The position numbers and the translations under genes are program-made. DNA of 64,000 bases from Hydractinia symbiolongicarpus (lineage: Eukaryota; Cnidaria; Hydrozoa; Anthoathecata; Hydractiniidae): NCBI RefSeq assembly GCF_029227915.1, contig NC_079877.1, positions 1,736,001 to 1,800,000 of the forward strand, written 5' to 3'. The notes under the pieces were generated by a model. It saw only the letters and a program-made list of their open reading frames with translations, was not told the origin of the DNA and ran no database searches. Every line of letters begins with the position of its first letter. Position 1 is the first letter of the stretch. This document shows, piece after piece, positions 49,411 to 63,576 of this stretch.

Positions 49411-51639
49411 GTGGGACCAATTCTAGCCGTTAGCGCGCGCTGAAGATATAGAGACAGTTTCAAAAGCGCCATTTCATTGACTTTCTAACGGTGTCAATCC
49501 GTTTGATTTACAACGGTTGCGTCACACATTCGCACCAACATGTATTTAGTGATTTTTTTCCGATATTACTAAGTTGTATCGCTTTCAACAGTGAAACGAT
49601 TGACTGCGGGACTTAATTGACCTGATTTTGGACTTTCACCTTATAAATGTAATAAATGAGCCATTTTGACTAAAAAAAAAAACATTCTTCTTAATTTGAC
49701 ATGATTGCTGGAACTCAGCGATTACACTGGGCGCAGTGGGAGCGCTTTGTTTAAAAGTTAAGATAAATAAGTCATTTATTACTGTGGAAACAATCCCAGC
49801 CGTTATCGCGCGCTGAAGAAGTAGAGACAGTTTCAAAAACTACATTTCATTGACTTTCTAATGGTGTCAATCCGTTTGAGTTACAACGGTTGCGTCACAT
49901 ATTCGTACCAACATGTATTTAGTGATTTCCTTCCGATATTACTAAGTTGTATCGCTTTTAACAGTGAAACGATTGACCGTGGGAATTAATTCAACTGATT
50001 CTGGACTGTGACCTTGTAAATGTGATTAATGCGCCAATTGGTCTCCAAGGAATAACATTCTTCTTAATTTGACATGATTGCTGGAATTCAGCGGTTACAT
50101 TAGGCTCTGCGGTAGCGCTTTATTTAAAAATTTAGGTAAATAAGATTTTCTTACTGTGGGACCAATCCTGGCCGTTAGCACGAACTGAAGAAATAAAGAC
50201 ATTCTCAAAAACTACATTTCATTGATTTCTTGGCGGTATAATTCCGTTTGAGTTACAACGGTTGCGTCACATATTCGTACCAGCATGTATTTAGCGAAAG
50301 TATCCGGATATTACTAGGTTGCATTCCTTTTAACTGTGAAACGATTGACTGTGGGACTTAATTGAACTGATTTTGGACTTTGACCTTATAAATGTGATAA
50401 ATGAGCCATTTTGACTACAAGAAGTAACATTCTTCTTAATTTGACATGATTGCTGGAACTCAGTGATTACACTGGGCGCTTCGGTAGCGCTTTATTTAAA
50501 AATTAAGATAAATAAGTCATTCTTTACTGTGGGACCAATCCTAGCCGTTAGTTTGCGCTGAAAAATAAAGACATTCTCCGAAACTACATTTCATTGATTT
50601 CTTGGCGGTATAATTCCGTTTAAGTTACAACGGTTGCGTCACATATTCGTACCAACATGTATTTAGCGAAAGTATTCTGATATTACTATGTTGCATCGCT
50701 TTTAACTGTGAAACGTTTGACTGTGCAACTTAATTGAACTGATTTTGGACTTTGACCTCATAAGTGTGATAAATGAGACAATTGGACTCCAAGAAAGAAC
50801 ATTCTTCGTAATTTGACATGATTGCTGGAACTCAGCGATTACACTGGACCCTGTGGTAGCGATTCATTTAAAAATTTAGATAAATAAGTCATTTTTACTG
50901 TGGGACCAATCCTAGCCGTTAGCGCGCGCTGAATATAAAGAGACAGTTTCAAAAACTCCATTTCATTGACTTTCTAACGGTGTCAATCCGTTTGAGTTAC
51001 AACGGTTGCGTCACACATTCGTACCAAAATGTATTTAGTGATTTTTTTCCGATATTACTAAGTTGTATCGCTTTCAACAGTGAAACGATTGACTGTGGGA
51101 CTTAATTGAAGTGATTTTGGACTTTGACCTTATAAATGTGATAAATGAGTCATTTTGACTACAAGAAATGATATTCTTCGTAATTTGACATGATTGCTGG
51201 AACTCAGCGATTACATTATGCTCTGTGGTAGCCCTTTTTTAAAAATTTAGATAAATAAGTCATTTTTTACTGTGGGACCAATCCTAGCCGTTAGTTCGCG
51301 CTGAAGAAATAGAGAAAGCTTTAAAAAGTACATTTCATTGACTTTCTAACGGTGTCAATCCGTTTGAGTTACAACGGTTGGGTCACATATTCGTACCAAC
51401 ATGTATTTAGCGATATTTTTCTGATATTACTAGGTTGCATCGCTTCTAACAGTGAAACGATTGACTATGGGACTTAATTGAACTAACTTTGGACTGTGAC
51501 CTCATAAGTGTGATAAATGAGACAATTGGACTCCAAGAAAGAATATTCTTCTTAATTTGACATGATTGCCGGAACTCAGCCATTACACTGGGCGCTGTGG
51601 TAGCGCTTTATTTAAAAATTAAGATAAATAAGTCTTTTT
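49411..51639. repeat. Mosaic satellite stretch related to 41.2-42.4 kb
   Basis: Six monomers. From about 50340 to 51500 the order and private words (GAGCCATTTTGAC, CTGAAAAATAAAGACATTC, ATTACTATGTTG, ACATTATGCTCTG) match about 41200-42350, 9.15 kb to the left, with moderate divergence. This is an older dispersed copy within the array. No gene is visible. Confidence 0.78.
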
Positions 51640-53504
51640 TTACTGTGGGACCAATCCTAGCAGTTATCGCGCGCTGAAGAAATAGAGACAGTTTCAAAAA
51701 CCACATTTCATTGACTTTTTAACGGTGTCAATCCGTTTGAGTTACAACAGCTGCGTCACATATTCGTACCAAAATGTATTTAGTGATTTTCTTCCGATAT
51801 TACTAAGTTGTATCGCTTTTAACAGTGAAACGATTGACTGTGGGAATTATTTGAACTGATTCAGGACTTTGACCTTATAAATGTATTAAATGAGCCATTT
51901 TGACTAAAAGAAATATCATTCTTCTTAATTTGATATGATTGCTGTAACTCAGCGATTACACTGTGCGCTGTGGTAGCGCTTTGTTTAAAAGTTAAGATAA
52001 ATTAGTCATTTAGTACTGTGGAAACAATCCTAGCCGTTATCGCGCGCTGAAGAAATAGAGACAGTTTCAAAAACTACATTTCATTGACTTTCTAACAGTG
52101 TCAATCCGTTTGAGTTACAACGGTTGCGTCACATATTCGTACCAACATGTATTTAGCGAAAGTATTCGGATATTACTAGGTTGCATCGCTTTTAACTGTG
52201 AAACGTTTGACTGTGCGACTTAATTGAACTGCTTTTGGACTTTGACCTTATAAATGTTGTAAGTGAGACAATTGGACTCCAAGAAATAACATTCATCTTA
52301 ATTTGACATAATTGCTGGAACTCAGCGATTACACTGGACGCTGTGGTAACGTTTTATTAAAAAATTAAGATGAATAAGTCATTTTTTACTGTGGGACCAA
52401 TCCTAGCCGTTAGTTTGCGCTGAAGAAGTAGAGACAGCTTCAAAAAGTACATTTCATTGACTTTCTCACGGTGTCAATCCGTTTGAGTTACAACGGTTGC
52501 GTCACACATTCGTACCAACATGTATTTAGTGATATTTTTCCGATATTACTAAGTTGTATCGCTTTCAACAGTGAAACGATTGACTGTGGGACTTAGTTGA
52601 ACTGATTTTGGACTTTGACTTTATAAATGTGATAAATGAGTCATTTTGACTACAAGAAATGACATTCTTCTTAGTTTGACATGATTGCTGAAACTCAGCG
52701 ATTACACTGGGCGCTGTGGTAACGCTTTATTTAAAAATTAAGATAAATAAGTCATTTTGTACTGTGGGACCAATCCTAGCCGTTATCGCGCGCTGAAGAA
52801 ATAGAGACAGTTTCAAAAACTACATTTCATTGACTTTCCAACGGTGTGAATCCGTTTGAGTTAGAACGGTTGCGTCACATAATCGTACCAGCATGTATTT
52901 AGTGATTTTCTTCCGATATTACTAAGTTGTATCGCTTTCAACAGAGAAACGATTGACTGTGGGACTTAAGTGAACTGATTTTGGGCTTTGACCTTATAAA
53001 TGTAATAAATGAGCCATTATGACTAGAAGAAATAACATTCTCTTTAATTTGACATGATTGCTGGAACTCAGCGATTACACTATTCGCTGTGGTAGCGCTT
53101 TGTTTAAAAGTTAAGATAAATAAGTCATTTATTACGGTGGAAACAATCCTAGCCGTTATCGCACGCTGAAGAAATAGAGACAGTTTCAAAAACTACATTT
53201 CATTGACTTTCTAACGGTGTCAATCCGTTTGAGTTAAAACGGTTGCGTCACATATTCGTACCAACATGTATTTAGTGATTTTCCTCCGATATTACTAAGT
53301 TGTATCGCTTTCAACAGTGAAACGATTGACTGTGGGACTTAGTTGAACTGATGTTGGACTTTGGCCTTATAAATGTAATAAATGAGCCATTTTGACTAGA
53401 AGAAATAACATTCTCCTTAATTTGACATGATTGATGAAACTCACCGATTACACTGGGCGCTGTGGTAACGCTTTATTTAAAAATTAAGAAAAATAAGTCA
53501 TTTT
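51640..53504. repeat. 1865-bp five-monomer unit, copy 1
   Basis: CAGTTATCGCGCGCTG at 51661 and TTTAGCGAAAGTATTCGG at about 52152 each recur 1865 bp later. The unit ends with monomers carrying TTTGGGCTTTGACC, CACTATTCGCTGTGG and TTGATGAAACTCACCG. Confidence 0.88.
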
Positions 53505-55369
53505 TTACTGTGGGACCAATCCTAGCAGTTATCGCGCGCTGAAGAAATAGAGACAGTTTCAAAAACCACATTTCATTGACTTTTTAACGGTGTCAATCCG
53601 TTTGAGTTACAACAGCTGCGTCACATATTCGTACCAAAATGTATTTAGTGATTTTCTTCCGATATTACTAAGTTGTATCGCTTTTAACAGTGAAACGATT
53701 GACTGTGGGAATTATTTGAACTGATTCAGGACTTTGACCTTATAAATGTATTAAATGAGCCATTTTGACTAAAAGAAATATCATTCTTCTTAATTTGACA
53801 TGATTGCTGTAACTCAGCGATTACACTGGGCGCTGTGGTAGCGCTTTGTTTAAAAGTTAAGATAAATAAGTCATTTAGTACTGTGGAAACAATCCTAGCC
53901 GTTATCGCGCGCTGAAGAAATAGAGACAGTTTCAAAAACTACATTTCATTGACTTTCTAACAGTGTCAATCCGTTTGAGTTACAACGGTTGCGTCACATA
54001 TTCGTACCAACATGTATTTAGCGAAAGTATTCGGATATTACTAGGTTGCATCGCTTTTAACTGTGAAACGTTTGACTGTGCGACTTAATTGAACTGCTTT
54101 TGGACTTTGACCTTATAAATGTTGTAAGTGAGACAATTGGACTCCAAGAAATAACATTCATCTTAATTTGACATAATTGCTGGAACTCAGCGATTACACT
54201 GGACGCTGTGGTAACGTTTTATTAAAAAATTAAGATGAATAAGTCATTTTTTACTGTGGGACCAATCCTAGCCGTTAGTTTGCGCTGAAGAAGTAGAGAC
54301 AGCTTCAAAAAGTACATTTCATTGACTTTCTCACGGTGTCAATCCGTTTGAGTTACAACGGTTGCGTCACACATTCGTACCAACATGTATTTAGTGATAT
54401 TTTTCCGATATTACTAAGTTGTATCGCTTTCAACAGTGAAACGATTGACTGTGGGACTTAGTTGAACTGATTTTGGACTTTGACTTTATAAATGTGATAA
54501 ATGAGTCATTTTGACTACAAGAAATGACATTCTTCTTAGTTTGACATGATTGCTGAAACTCAGCGATTACACTGGGCGCTGTGGTAACGCTTTATTTAAA
54601 AATTAAGATAAATAAGTCATTTTGTACTGTGGGACCAATCCTAGCCGTTATCGCGCGCTGAAGAAATAGAGACAGTTTCAAAAACTACATTTCATTGACT
54701 TTCTAACGGTGTGAATCCGTTTGAGTTAGAACGGTTGCGTCACATAATCGTACCAGCATGTATTTAGTGATTTTCTTCCGATATTACTAAGTTGTATCGC
54801 TTTCAACAGAGAAACGATTGACTGTGGGACTTAAGTGAACTGATTTTGGGCTTTGACCTTATAAATGTAATAAATGAGCCATTATGACTAGAAGAAATAA
54901 CATTCTCTTTAATTTGACATGATTGCTGGAACTCAGCGATTACACTATTCGCTGTGGTAGCGCTTTGTTTAAAAGTTAAGATAAATAAGTCATTTATTAC
55001 GGTGGAAACAATCCTAGCCGTTATCGCACGCTGAAGAAATAGAGACAGTTTCAAAAACTACATTTCATTGACTTTCTAACGGTGTCAATCCGTTTGAGTT
55101 AAAACGGTTGCGTCACATATTCGTACCAACATGTATTTAGTGATTTTCCTCCGATATTACTAAGTTGTATCGCTTTCAACAGTGAAACGATTGACTGTGG
55201 GACTTAGTTGAACTGATGTTGGACTTTGGCCTTATAAATGTAATAAATGAGCCATTTTGACTAGAAGAAATAACATTCTCCTTAATTTGACATGATTGAT
55301 GAAACTCACCGATTACACTGGGCGCTGTGGTAACGCTTTATTTAAAAATTAAGAAAAATAAGTCATTTT
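53505..55369. repeat. 1865-bp five-monomer unit, copy 2
   Basis: Nearly identical to 51640-53504 throughout, including every private word listed there. It ends where CCTAGCAGTTATC would restart but CCTAGCCGTTATC with TTTCTAAAACTAAATTTC follows instead. Confidence 0.88.
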
Positions 55370-58310
55370 TTACTGTGGGACCAATCCTAGCCGTTATCGC
55401 GCGCTGAAGAAATAGAGACAGTTTCTAAAACTAAATTTCATTGATTTTCTAACGGTGTCAATCCGTTTGAGTTACAACGGTTGCGTCACACATTCGTACC
55501 AACATGTATTTAGTGATTTTTTTCCGATATTACTAAGTTGTATCGCTTTCAACAGTGAAACGATTGACTGTGGGACTTAATTGAACTGATTTTGGACTTT
55601 GACCTTATAAATGTGATAAATGAGTCATTTTGACTACAAGAAATGATATTCTTCTTAATTTGACATGATTGCTGGAACTCAGCGATTACACTGGGCGCTG
55701 TGGTAAGGCTTTATATAAAAATTAAGATAAATAAGTCAAGTTTAATTGTGGGACCAATCCTAGCCGTTATTGCGCGCTGAAGAAATAGAGACAGTTTCTA
55801 AAACTAAATTTCATTGATTTTCTAACGGTGTCAATCCGTTTGAGTTAGAACGGTTGCGTCACATAATCGTACCAGCATGTATTTAGTGATTTTCTTCCGA
55901 TATTACTAAGTTGTATCGCTTTCAACAGAGAAACGATTGACTGTGGGACTTAATTGAACTGATTTTGGGCTTTGACCTTATAAATGTAATAAATGAGCCA
56001 TTATGACTAGAAGAAATAACATTCTCTTTAATTTGACATGATTGCTGAAACTCAGCGATTACACTATTCGCTGTGGTAGCGCTTTGTTTAAAAGTTAAGA
56101 TAAATAAGTCATTTATTACGGGGAAACAATCCTAGCCGTTATCGCACGCTGAAGAAATAGAGACAGTTTCAAAAACTACATTTCATTGACTTTCTAACGG
56201 TGTCAATCCGTTTGAATTAAAACGGTTGCGTCACATATTCGTACTAACATGTATTTAGTGATTTCCTTCCGATATTACTAAGTTGTATCGCTTTCAACAG
56301 AGAAACGATTGACTGTGGGACTTAATTGAACTGATTTTGGACTTTGACCTTATAAATGTAATAAATGAACCATTTTGACTAGAAGAAATAACATTCTCCT
56401 TAATTTGACATGATTGATGGAACTCACCGATTACACTGGGCGCTGTGGTAACGGTTTATTTATAAATTGAGATAAATAAGTCATTTTGTACTGTGGGACC
56501 AATCCTAGCCGTTATCGCGCGCTGAAGAAATAGAGACAGTTTCAAAAACTACATTTCATTGACTTTCTAACGGTGTCAATCCGTTTGAATTAAAACGGTT
56601 GCGTCACATATTCGTACTAACATGTATTTAGTGATTTCCTTCCGATATTACTAAGTTGTATCGCTTTCAACAGAGAAACGATTGACTGTGGGACTTAATT
56701 GAACTGATTTTGGACTTTGACCTTATAAATGTGATAAATGAGTCATTTTGACTACAAGAAATGATATTCTTCGTAATTTGACATGATTGCTGGAACTCAG
56801 CGATTACATTATGCTCTGTGGTAGCCCTTTTTTAAAAATTTAGATAAATAAGTCATTTTTTACTGTGGGACCAATCCTAGCCGTTAGTTCGCGCTGAAGA
56901 AATAGAGAAAGCTTTAAAAAGTACATTTCATTGACTTTCTAACGGTGTCAATCCGTTTGAGTTACAACGGTTGGGTCACATATTCGTACCAACATGTATT
57001 TAGCGATATTTTTCTGATATTACTAGGTTGCATCGCTTCTAACAGTGAAACGATTGACTATGGGACTTAATTGAACTAACTTTGGACTGTGACCTCATAA
57101 GTGTGATAAATGAGACAATTGGACTCCAAGAAAGAATATTCTTCTTAATTTGACATGATTGCCGGAACTCAGCGATTACACTGGGCGCTGTGGTAGCGCT
57201 TTATTTAAAAATTAAGATAAATAAGTCTTTTTTTACTGTGGGACCAATCCTAGCAGTTATCGCGCGCTGAAGAAATAGAGATAGTTTCAAAAACCACATT
57301 TCATTGACTTTTTAACGGTGTCAATCCGTTTGAGTTACAACAGCTGCGTCACATATTCGTACCAAAATGTATTTAGTGATTTTCTTCCGATATTACTAAG
57401 TTGTATCGCTTTTAACATTGAAACGATTGACTGTGGGAATTATTTGAACTGATTCAGGACTTTGACCTTATAAATGTATTAAATGAGCCATTTTGACTAA
57501 AAGAAATATCATTTTTCTTAATTTGACATGATTGCTGTAACTCAGCGATTACACTGGGCGCTGTGGTAGCGCTTTGTTTAAAAGTTAAGATAAATAAGTC
57601 ATTTAGTACTGTGGAAACAATCCTAGCCGTTATCGCGCGCTGAAGAAATAGAGGCAGTTTCAAAAACTACATTTCATTGACTTTCTAACAGTGTCAATCC
57701 GTTTGAGTTACAACGGTTGCGTCACATATTCGTACCAACATGTATTTAGCGAAAGTATTCGGATATTACTAGGTTGCATCGCTTTTAACTGTGAAACGTT
57801 TGACTGTGCGACTTAATTGAACTGCTTTTGGACTTTGACCTTTTAAATGTTGTAAGTGAGACAATTGGACTCCAAGAAATAACATTCATCTTAATTTGAC
57901 ATAATTGCTGGAACTCAGCGATTACACTGGACGCTGTGGTAACGCTTTATTAAAAAATTAAGATGAATAAGTCATTTTTTACTGTGGGACCAATCCTAGC
58001 CGTTAGTTTGCGCTGAAGAAGTAGAGACAGCTTCAAAAAGTACATTTCATTGACTTTCTCACGGTGTCAATCCGTTTGAGTTACAACGGTTGCGTCACAC
58101 ATTCGTACCAACATGTATTTAGTGATTTTTTTCCGATATTACTAAGTTGTATCGCTTTCAACAGTGAAACGATTGACTGTGGGACTTAATTGAACTGATT
58201 TTGGACTTTGACCTTATAAATGTGATAAATGAGTCATTTTGACTACAAGAAATGATATTCTTCTTAATTTGACATGATTGCTGGAACTCAGCGATTACAC
58301 TGGGCGCTGT
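55370..58310. repeat. Right-hand domain: transition to GGTAAGG-type monomers
   Basis: The word GGTAAGGCTTTATATAAAAA first appears at 55702 and recurs at 58311 (2609 bp, seven monomers) and 60548. Inside, about 56700-57900 repeats about 51100-52300 with an offset of 5593 bp (15 monomers), seen in ACATTATGCTCTGTGG, GATTGACTATGGGAC and CAACAGCTGCGTCAC. The right-hand domain therefore received a block from its left neighbour. Confidence 0.8.
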
Positions 58311-60547
58311 GGTAAGGCTTTATATAAAAATTAAGATAAATAAGTCAAGTTTAATTGTGGGACCAATCCTAGCCGTTATCGCGCGCTGAAGAAATAGAGA
58401 CAGTTTCTAAAACTAAATTTCATTGATTTTCTAGCGGTATAAATCCGTTTGAGTTACAACGGTTGCGTCACATAATCGTACCAGCATGTATTTAGTGATT
58501 TTCTTCCGATATTACTAAGTTGTATCGCTTTCAACAGAGAAACGATTGACTGTGGGACTTAATTGAACTGATTTTGGGCTTTGACCTTATAAATGTAATA
58601 AATGAGCCATTATGACTAGAAGAAATAACATTCTCTTTAATTTGACATGATTGCTGAAACTCAGCGATTACACTATTCGCTGTGGTAGCGCTTTGTTTAA
58701 AAGTTAAGATAAATAAGTCATTTATTACGGGGAAACAATCCTAGCCGTTATCGCACGCTGAAGAAATAGAGACAGTTTCAAAAACTACATTTCATTGACT
58801 TTCTAACGGTGTCAATCCGTTTGAAATTAAACGGTTGCGTCACATATTCGTACTAACATGTATTTAGTGATTTCCTTCCGATATTACTAAGTTGTATCGC
58901 TTTCAACAGAGAAACGATTGACTGTGGGACTTAATTGAACTGATTTTGGACTTTGACCTTGTAAATGTAATAAATGAACCATTTTGACTAGAAGAAATAA
59001 CATTCTCCTTAATTTGACATGATTGATGGAACTCACCGATTACACTGGGCGCTGTGGTAACGGTTTATTTATAAATTGAGATAAATAAGTCAATTTGTAC
59101 TGTGGGACCAATCCTAGCCGTTATCGCGCGCTGAAGAAATAGAGACAGTTTCAAAAACTACATTTCATTGACTTTCTAACGGTGTCAATCCGTTTGACAT
59201 ACAACGGTTGCGTCACATAATCGTACCAACATGTATTTTATGAATTTCTTCCGATATTACTAAGTTGTATCGCTTTCAACAGTGAAACGATTGACTGTGG
59301 GACTTAATTGAACTGATTGAGGACTTTGACCTTATAAATGTAATAAATGAGCCATTTTGACTACAAGAAATGATATTCTTCTTAATTTGACATGATTGCT
59401 GGAACTCAGCGATTTCACTGGGCGCTGTGGTAAGGCTTTATTTAAAAATTAAGATAAATAAGTCATTTTTTACTGTGGGACCAATCCTAGCCGTTATCGC
59501 GCGCCGAAGAAATAGAGACAGTTTCTAAAACTAAATTTCATTGATTTTCTAACGGTGTCAATCCGTTTGAGTTACAACGGTTGCGTCACACATTCGTACC
59601 AACATGTATTTAGTGATTTTTTTCCGATATTACTAAGTTGTATCGCTTTTAACAGTGAAACGATTGACTGTGGGACTTAATTGAACTGATTTTGGACTTT
59701 GACCTTATAAATGTAATAAATGAGCCATTTTGACTAGAAGAAATAACATTCTCCTTAATTTGACATGATTGCTGGAACTCAGCGATTTCACTAGACGCTG
59801 TGGTAAGGCTTTTTTAAAAAATTAAGATAAATAAGTCATTTTTTACTGTGGGACCAATCCTAGCCGTTATCGCGCGCTGAAGAAATAGAGACAGTTTCAA
59901 AAACTACATTTCATTGACTTTCTAACGGTGTCAATCCGTTTGACATACAACGGTTGCGTCACATAATCGTACCAACATGTATTTAGTGACTTTCTTCCGA
60001 TATTACTAAGTTGTATCGCTTTCAACAGTGAAACGATTGACTGTGGAACTTAATTGAACTGATTTTGGACTTTGACCTAATAAATGTGATAAATGAGTCA
60101 TTTTGACTACAAGAAATGATATTCTTCTTAATTTGACATGATTGCTGGAACTCAGCGATTTCACTAGACGCTGTGGTAAGGCTTTTTTAAAAAATTAAGA
60201 TAAATAAGTCATTTTTTACTGTGGGACCAATCCTAGCCGTTATCGCGCGCTGAAGAAATAGAGACAGTTTCAAAAACTACATTTCATTGACTTTCTAACG
60301 GTGTCAATCCGTTTGACATACAACGGTTGCGTCACACATTCGTACCAACATGTATTTAGTGATTTTTTTCCGATATTACTAAGTTGTATCGCTTTCAACA
60401 GTGAAACGATTGACTGTGGGACTTAATTGAACTGATTTTGGACTTTGACCTTATAAATGTGAAAAATGAGTCATTTTGACTACAAGAAATGATATTCTTC
60501 TTAATTTGACATGATTGCTGGAACTCAGCGATTACACTGGGCGCTGT
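58311..60547. repeat. 2237-bp six-monomer unit, copy 1
   Basis: Monomers in order carry GTTTAATTGTGGG with CTAGCGGTATAAATCC; CACTATTCGCTGTGG with TTACGGGGAAAC; CACCGATTACACTGGG with GGTAACGGTTTATTTAT; GCGCCGAAGAAATAG; and two copies with TTTCACTAGACGCTG. The first three and part of the fourth recur from 60548. Confidence 0.85.
59782..60330. repeat. Single-monomer duplication inside the 6-mer
   Basis: The 373-bp stretch starting at GCGATTTCACTAGACGCTG (59782) recurs at 60155 and stays nearly identical up to CACATAATCG against CACACATTCG near 60330. A third, non-adjacent copy of this monomer type lies at about 62767. Confidence 0.8.
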
Positions 60548-62007
60548 GGTAAGGCTTTATATAAAAATTAAGATAAATAAGTCAAGTTTAATTGTGGGAC
60601 CAATCCTAGCCGTTATCGCGCGCTGAAGAAATAGAGACAGTTTCTAAAACTAAATTTCATTGATTTTCTAGCGGTATAAATCCGTTTGAGTTACAACGGT
60701 TGCGTCACATAATCGTACCAGCATGTATTTAGTGATTTTCTTCCGATATTACTAAGTTGTATCGCTTTCAACAGAGAAACGATTGACTGTGGGACTTAAT
60801 TGAACTGATTTTGGGCTTTGACCTTATAAATGTAATAAATGAGCCATTATGACTAGAAGAAATAACATTCTCTTTAATTTGACATGATTGCTGAAACTCA
60901 GTGATTACACTATTCGCTGTGGTAGCGCTTTGTTTAAAAGTTAAGATAAATAAGTCATTTATTACGGGGAAACAATCCTAGCCGTTATCGCACGCTGAAG
61001 AAATAGAGACAGTTTCAAAAACTACATTTCATTGACTTTCTAACGGTGTCAATCCGTTTGAAATTAAACGGTTGCGTCTCATATTCGTACTAACATGTAT
61101 TTAGTGATTTCCTTCCGATATTACTAAGTTGTATCGCTTTCAACAGAGAAACGATTGACTGTGGGACTTAATTGAACTGATTTTGGACTTTGACCTTATA
61201 AATGTAATAAATGAACCATTTTGACTAGAAGAAATAACATTCTCCTTAATTTGACATGATTGATGGAACTCACCGATTACACTGGGCGCTGTGGTAACGG
61301 TTTATTTATAAATTGAGATAAATAAGTCAATTTGTACTGTGGGACCAATCCTAGCCGTTATCGCGCGCTGAAGAAATAGAGACAGTTTCAAAAACTACCT
61401 TTCATTGACTTTCTAACGGTGTCAATCCGTTTGACATACAACGGTTGCGTCACATAATCGTACCAACATGTATTTTATGAATTTCTTCCGATATTACTAA
61501 GTTGTATCGCTTTCAACAGTGAAACGATTGACTGTGGGACTTAATTGAACTGATTGAGGACTTTGACCTTATAAATGTAATAAATGAGCCATTTTGACTA
61601 CAAGAAATGATATTCTTCTTAATTTGACATGATTGCTGGAACTCAGCGATTTCACTGGGCGCTGTGGTAAGGCTTTATTTAAAAATTAAGATAAATAAGT
61701 CATTTTTTACTGTGGGACCAATCCTAGCCGTTATCGCGCGCCGAAGAAATAGAGACAGTTTCTAAAACTAAATTTCATTGATTTTCTAACGGTGTCAATC
61801 CGTTTGAGTTACAACGGTTGCGTCACACATTCGTACCAACATGTATTTAGTGATTTTTTTCCGATATTACTAAGTTGTATCGCTTTTAACAGTGAAACGA
61901 TTGACTGTGGGACTTAATTGAACTGATTTTGGACTTTGACCTTATAAATGTAATAAATAAGCCATTTTGACTAGAAGAAATAACATTCTCCTTAATTTGA
62001 CATGATT
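60548..62007. repeat. 2237-bp six-monomer unit, partial copy 2
   Basis: Matches 58311-59770 with few changes (CAGTGATTACACTATTC, GCGTCTCATATTCG). It diverges near 62007, where GATTGCTGGAACTCAGCG of copy 1 is replaced by GATTGATGGAACTCACCG. Confidence 0.85.
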
Positions 62008-63576
62008 GATGGAACTCACCGATTACACTGGGCGCTGTTGTAACTGTTTATTTATAAATTGAGATAAATAATTCATTTTGTACTGTGGGACCAATCCTAG
62101 CCGTTATCGCGCGCTGAAGAAAGAGAGACAGTTTCAAAAACTACATTTCATTGACTTTCTAACGGTGTCAATCCGTTTGACTTACAACGGTTGCGTCACA
62201 TAATCGTACCAACATGTATTTAGTGATTTTCTTCCGATATTACTAAGTTGTATCGCTTTCAACAGTGAAACGATTGACTGTGGAACTTAGTTGAACTGAT
62301 TTTGGACTTTGACCTTATAAATGTAATAAATGAGCCATTTTGACTAGAAGAAATAACATTCTCCTTAATTTGACATGATTGATGAAACTCACCGATTACA
62401 CTGGGCGCTGTGGTAACGCTTTATTTAAAAATTAAGATAAATAAGTCATTTTGTACTGTGGGACCAATCCTAGCCGTTATCGCGCGCTGAAGAAATAGAG
62501 ACAGTTTCAAAAACTACATTTCATTGACTTTCTAACGGTGTCAATCCGTTTGACATACAACGGTTGCGTCACATAATCGTACCAACATGTATTTAGTGAC
62601 TTTCTTCCGATATTACTAAGTTGTATCGCTTTCAACAGTGAAACGATTGACTGTGGAACTTAATTGAACTGATTTTGGACTTTGACCTAATAAATGTGAT
62701 AAATGAGTCATTTTGACTACAAGAAATGATATTCTTCTTAATTTGACATGATTGCTGGAACTCAGCGATTTCACTAGACGCTGTGGTAAGGCTTTTTTAA
62801 AAAATTAAGATAAATAAGTCATTTTTTACTGTGGGACCAATCCTAGCCGTTATCGCGCGCTGAAGAAATAGAGACAGTTTCTAAAACTAAATTTCATTGA
62901 TTTTCTAACGGTGTGAATCCGCTTGAGTTACAACGGTTGCGTCACACATTCGTACCAACATGTATTTAGTGATTTTTTTCCGATATTACTAAGTTGTATC
63001 GCTTTCAACAGTGAAACGATTGACTGTGGGACTTAATTGAACTGATTTTGGACTTTGACCTTATAAATGTGATAAATGAGTCATTTTGACTACAAGAAAT
63101 GATATTCTTCTTAATTTGACATGATTGCTGGAACTCAGCGATTACACTAGGCGCTGTGGTAAGGCTTTATTTAAAAATTAAGATAAATAAGTCAATTTTA
63201 ATTGTGGGACCAATCCTAGCCGTTATCGCGCGCTGAAGAAATAGAGACAGTTTCTAAAACTAAATTTCATTGATTTTCTAACGTTGTCAATCCGTTTGAG
63301 ATACAACGGTTGCGTCACATAATCGTACCAACATGTATTTAGTGATTTTCTTCCGATATTACTAAGTTGTATCGCTTTCAACAGTGAAACGATTGACTGT
63401 GGGACTTAATTGAACTGATTTTGGATTTTGACCTTATAAATGTGATAAATGAGTCATTTTGACTACAAGAAATGATATTCTTCTTAATCTGACATGATTG
63501 CTGGAACTCAGCGATTTCACTGGGCGCTGTGGTAAGGCTTTATTTAAAAATTAAGATAAATAAGTCATTTTTTACT
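62008..63576. repeat. Right-end satellite stretch
   Basis: Four or five monomers mixing the types of the right-hand domain (CACCGATTAC, TTTCACTAGACG, GGTAAGGC, GTTTGACATACAACGG, TAATTGTGGGACC). They are close to one another. No HOR period longer than one monomer is evident before the window ends, and no gene is visible. Confidence 0.8.
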
